In this document: positions 61,648-64,000 of the stretch, piece after piece | How the letters are laid out: every line of letters starts with the position of its first letter | Position numbering within the stretch: the stretch's first letter is position 1 | Source: Sphingopyxis macrogoltabida | GTDB lineage: Bacteria; Pseudomonadota; Alphaproteobacteria; Sphingomonadales; Sphingomonadaceae | DNA: 64,000 nucleotides | Assembly: GCF_001314325.1 (NCBI RefSeq) | Contig: NZ_CP009430.1 | Coordinates: forward strand, 186,001-250,000 | Direction: 5' to 3' | The notes under the pieces: model-generated | Told to the model about the DNA's origin: nothing | The model's database searches: none | Seen by the model: the letters and a program-made list of their open reading frames with translations, nothing else | Made by a program: the position numbers and the translations under genes

Positions 61648-63587
61648 GTGACGGTTTCCGCCTGCGCCTCCGCCGTACCGGGTTCGACACGCGCCGAGAA
61701 GGCGAAGCCTTGGAGCACGGTGGACAGACGCGCGCGCAGCGCCGCGTCGGCCTCTGCGATGCGCACGACGACGTCAGGCCGCGCCTTGCCGGTGACGATC
61801 TCTATGCCCGCAATCTCGCCATCATAATGGGCGCCGAGCGCCGCACCGACCGCGCGGCGGATCGCAAGTTCGCGCAGCGCCGGCTTGAAGATCTTGCCGA
61901 CGGGCGTGAGCGGCAGGCCCGGCAGCACAACAACGGCAACGGGGCATGCGGCGCGTTCGGGGATGGCGGTGCGGCAATATTGGACCAGCTCGGCTTCGTC
62001 GACGACAGCGCCCGGCGCGGCCTCGACGAACGCGAGCGGAAGCTCGCCCTTCTCGCGGTCGGGGAGCCCGACCGCAGCGGCGAGGAGAATGTCGGGCCGC
62101 CGCACCAGCGCCTCCTCGATCAGCGCGGGGTCGATATTATGCCCGCCGCGGATGATCACATCCTTGGCGCGGCCGTCGATCCAGACGAACTGGTCCGCGC
62201 CGACACGGCCGAGATCGCCCGAAGAGCCCCATGAGCGGCCGCCCGGGCCGCCCTCGACGAAGAATTGCCGGTCGGCGGCAGCTTCGACATAACCCAGCGC
62301 GAGGCACGGACCCGAGCCGATGATGACCCCCTGCTCGCCCGGCGCCATTTCGCGGACGAAGCGATTGCCCTCGTCGACTTCGACCGCCTTGATATCATGC
62401 CAGGGCGTGCGCACGCCGACCGAGCCGATGAGCGGGGGCATGGCGTTCGGCATGCAACCAAGGAAGCCGTGAAACTCGGTCGCGCCCCAGACTTCGCGCA
62501 GCTCGATCCCGAAGCGCTCGGGAAAGGCGCGTCCGAGCTCGAGCGGGATCGTGCTGCCGCCGGAGCTAAAGGTCCGGATCGGATGGCCTTCATGGTCGGC
62601 GCCCGGGCTCGCATGAAGCGCGGCCGCCGTGGTCGGCGTCGCGATTAGCGAGGTGATCCCGTGCATTTTGACGATCGGCCAGAAGTTGCCGACGACCCCG
62701 CGGTCGCGAAAGCCCGCGGGACTGAGCAGCACGACCGTCTGGCCGAGCACCGCGGCGCGCAGCGCAAGCATGAGCATGCCGCCGACGTGGAACAGCGGCA
62801 TGCCCAGTCCGATGACCTCATCTTCCTCGGCGCCCATCACCGCGCCCGCGATCCAGCCGCTCAGCGCCATCCCGCCCTGGGTGAGGCGCGCGAGCTTGGG
62901 AACCGCGGTGGTGCCGCCGGTGGGCAGATACATGGCCTCCGAGTCCCACGTCCCTTCAGGCGTGAAATCGAGCGCATCACCGTTGCGACTCTCGATTGTG
63001 CCGGAAAAGTCGGACGCGGGATCGTCGCCGCCGACTAGGAAGACATGATCGAGCCCCGGGACCGCCGCGACGATCTCGGCGAGATGGTCGGCGGCGCTCG
63101 GACCGTGCGCGGTCGTTGTCACGAGCGCGGTGGCGCCGACGGCCTTCAGGATCGAGATGACGAGCGCGGGCTCGAGATGCGGATTGATCGGGTTGACGAC
63201 GCCGGCCGCGGTCGCGCCCCAAGCGGCCACCAGCGCCTCGGGGACGATGGGAAGCATGAGGGCGACGACGCTTCGCCGATCGCCGGCAAGATGGTGAAAC
63301 AGATTGGCCGCCGCGGTCGATTGGCGAAGATAGTCGCCATAGGTCAATGCCGCATCCACGTCGCCCGAGCCGCCGGGCGCTAGCGCGACGATCGCGGTCT
63401 TGGCAGGGTCGATCCGGGCCGCCGCGGCGAGACAATCATAAACGGTCTCGCCGGCGAGAACCGACCGCGCGGGCACCGACTCGATGGCCTCGACATCCGC
63501 GATTCCCTCGATCCGGCCGCGCATGAAGGGCGAGCCCGGCCCGGCTCCGGCAACCCAGCCCCGGCTTTCCCGTCCCGTCGAACCCAT
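61644..63587 (-). CDS. Acyl-CoA synthetase (AMP-forming) of the dehydratase regulon
   Basis: From ATG 63587 (GGGAGAG upstream) the 647-residue ligase has 'YLPTGGTTAVPKLARLTQGG' (P-loop), 'EVWGATEFHGFLG', 'WGSSGDLGRVGADQFVWIDG', hinge 'RAKDVIIRGGHNIDPALIEE' and 'TPVGKIFKPALRELAIRRAV'. It activates an acid to its CoA ester, presumably the substrate of the dehydratase cassette. It resembles cyclohexanecarboxylate/FadD-type ligases and is longer than most, with a ~75-residue C-terminal extension. A related operator-like site lies ~58 bp upstream of its start. It is followed with 4-bp overlap by the molybdoenzyme. Confidence 0.92.
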   Translation of the reverse strand: MGSTGRESRGWVAGAGPGSPFMRGRIEGIADVEAIESVPARSVLAGETVYDCLAAAARIDPAKTAIVALAPGGSGDVDAALTYGDYLRQSTAAANLFHHLAGDRRSVVALMLPIVPEALVAAWGATAAGVVNPINPHLEPALVISILKAVGATALVTTTAHGPSAADHLAEIVAAVPGLDHVFLVGGDDPASDFSGTIESRNGDALDFTPEGTWDSEAMYLPTGGTTAVPKLARLTQGGMALSGWIAGAVMGAEEDEVIGLGMPLFHVGGMLMLALRAAVLGQTVVLLSPAGFRDRGVVGNFWPIVKMHGITSLIATPTTAAALHASPGADHEGHPIRTFSSGGSTIPLELGRAFPERFGIELREVWGATEFHGFLGCMPNAMPPLIGSVGVRTPWHDIKAVEVDEGNRFVREMAPGEQGVIIGSGPCLALGYVEAAADRQFFVEGGPGGRSWGSSGDLGRVGADQFVWIDGRAKDVIIRGGHNIDPALIEEALVRRPDILLAAAVGLPDREKGELPLAFVEAAPGAVVDEAELVQYCRTAIPERAACPVAVVVLPGLPLTPVGKIFKPALRELAIRRAVGAALGAHYDGEIAGIEIVTGKARPDVVVRIAEADAALRARLSTVLQGFAFSARVEPGTAEAQAETVT

Positions 63588-63644
63588 TTCACTCTCCCGA
63601 ATCGTGTCGTGCAGACCATCATCTTGCCGCCGCTCACTCGTTAA

Positions 63645-63658
63645 TGAGTTTAATTTCA
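63645..63658. promoter_or_regulatory. Operator-like site related to the TGARTnnnAYTCA palindrome (imperfect)
   Basis: The plus strand reads TTAATGAGTTTAATTTCA here (63641-63658). It matches the other two sites in TTAATGARTT and in a distal TCA, with one extra base in the spacer. It lies 54-71 bp upstream of the ligase start. Confidence 0.4.
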
Positions 63659-63729
63659 ACAGCAAATCAGCGGGTAAATTTGCATAGAATCCCCTAGAAA
63701 GCAAGCCATTCGGCAAAGAGATAAACTAC

Positions 63730-63758
63730 TTGACTTTTTTTCCGCTCGGCAACAATCT
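63730..63758 (+). promoter_or_regulatory. Candidate promoter of the TonB receptor gene
   Basis: TTGACT (63730-63735) and a weak CAATCT (63753-63758) are 17 bp apart, just upstream of the palindrome at 63765-63777. Confidence 0.3.
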
Positions 63759-63764
63759 CCTTAA

Positions 63765-63777
63765 TGAATTCAATTCA
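63765..63777. promoter_or_regulatory. Palindromic operator, TGAAT-TCA-ATTCA
   Basis: A perfect 13-bp dyad (TGAAT, 3-nt TCA spacer, ATTCA), preceded by TTAA as at 63641, lies 33 bp upstream of the receptor ATG and would overlap the transcription start. Confidence 0.5.
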
Positions 63778-63809
63778 CCGCCGCAGAGCGGTTAGCTAGG
63801 GGAGAGAAA

Positions 63810-64000
63810 ATGCGGCACGGCTTCAAGGCATGGTTGGTTTGTAGCACCGCGGCGGCGGCAGCTTTGTGGTCGCCGGCGGCGCTCGCTCAGGAGAGCGGCA
63901 CCGACAGCGGCGAGACCCAGTCCGAGACGGCGGCGACGGCGGCGACGACGGCACGCGGCGCCGCGGCCGCTCTCGAATCCGAAGACATCGTCGTGACCGC
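63810..64000 (+). CDS. TonB-dependent receptor, N-terminal part (runs off window)
   Basis: GGGGAGAGAAA precedes ATG 63810. The 63 visible codons encode a signal peptide (MRHGFKAWLVCSTAAAAALW.. ending PAALAQ), an Ala/Thr/Glu-rich linker and the TonB box 'LESEDIVVTA' at the window edge. This is the start of a sphingomonad-type outer-membrane receptor. Its position beside the ligase operon and the shared operator suggest it imports the substrate of the dehydratase cassette. Confidence 0.85.
   Translation, partial: MRHGFKAWLVCSTAAAAALWSPAALAQESGTDSGETQSETAATAATTARGAAAALESEDIVVT

Larger units (their letters stand above)
63588..63809. other. 222-bp AT-rich divergent regulatory region
   Basis: This gap between the ligase operon and the TonB receptor is clearly AT-richer than its surroundings and carries two operator-like sites and a candidate promoter, listed separately. 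Confidence 0.6.

Overview
The window reads as chromosome of an aerobic, GC-rich alphaproteobacterium, most likely a sphingomonad. The evidence is high GC throughout, two TonB-dependent receptors with the sphingomonad-style 'EDIVVTA' TonB box, frequent GTG/TTG starts, and a very dense set of CoA-ester catabolic genes with many paralogues. There is no rRNA, tRNA, CRISPR array, transposase or phage gene that I can see. The genus is inference.

Left edge (1-1922): the tail of a drug-efflux operon, an ABC-2 permease and an OprM/NodT-type outer-membrane lipoprotein. It is followed by a decayed SDR/thiolase scar (2032-2417).

Main catabolic island (2556-54158): acyl-CoA dehydrogenase (ACAD), TonB receptor, Zn-alcohol dehydrogenase, CoA ligase, amidohydrolase, DUF2889, a TetR-flanked SDR, a tandem CaiB/BaiF CoA-transferase, thioesterase, 3-hydroxyisobutyrate-dehydrogenase-like enzyme and nitronate-monooxygenase-like enzyme. 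Then come repeated beta-oxidation modules. Three are separate large/small ACAD pairs (22167-24361, 34289-36570, 48849-51154), and one is a natural fusion of such a pair (36798-39110). They sit with MaoC-type hydratases, crotonases, dienoyl-CoA-reductase-like SDRs and CoA ligases. Two thiolase-fold enzymes each have a DUF35 partner: one keeps the thiolase cysteine, the other has lost it and looks like an Ltp2-type retro-aldolase. Heterotetrameric/fused ACADs with Ltp2-like aldolase and DUF35 are best known from steroid side-chain breakdown. A steroid- or terpenoid-like substrate is therefore the favoured inference, but no ring-opening genes are in view.

Right region (54682-64000): a distinct cassette. 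It has a BadF/HgdC-type [4Fe-4S] ATPase activator (minus strand), divergent from an SDR that lacks its catalytic Tyr/Lys and two subunits of the 2-hydroxyacyl-CoA dehydratase/benzoyl-CoA reductase family. Next is a convergent operon of CoA ligase and a cytoplasmic molybdopterin oxidoreductase, then a second TonB receptor running off the window. Palindromic sites of the form TGARTnnnAYTCA sit at the promoters of the dehydratase operon and the receptor, with a related imperfect site upstream of the ligase operon. This suggests one regulon for uptake, CoA activation and an ATP-driven radical dehydration or reduction. An oxygen-sensitive enzyme of this family inside an apparently aerobic catabolic island is the most unusual thing in the window.

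Starts were moved inward from the longest reading frame wherever a Shine-Dalgarno sequence, a signal peptide or an ATGA overlap supported it. Functions rest on motif recognition by eye; no database search was run.
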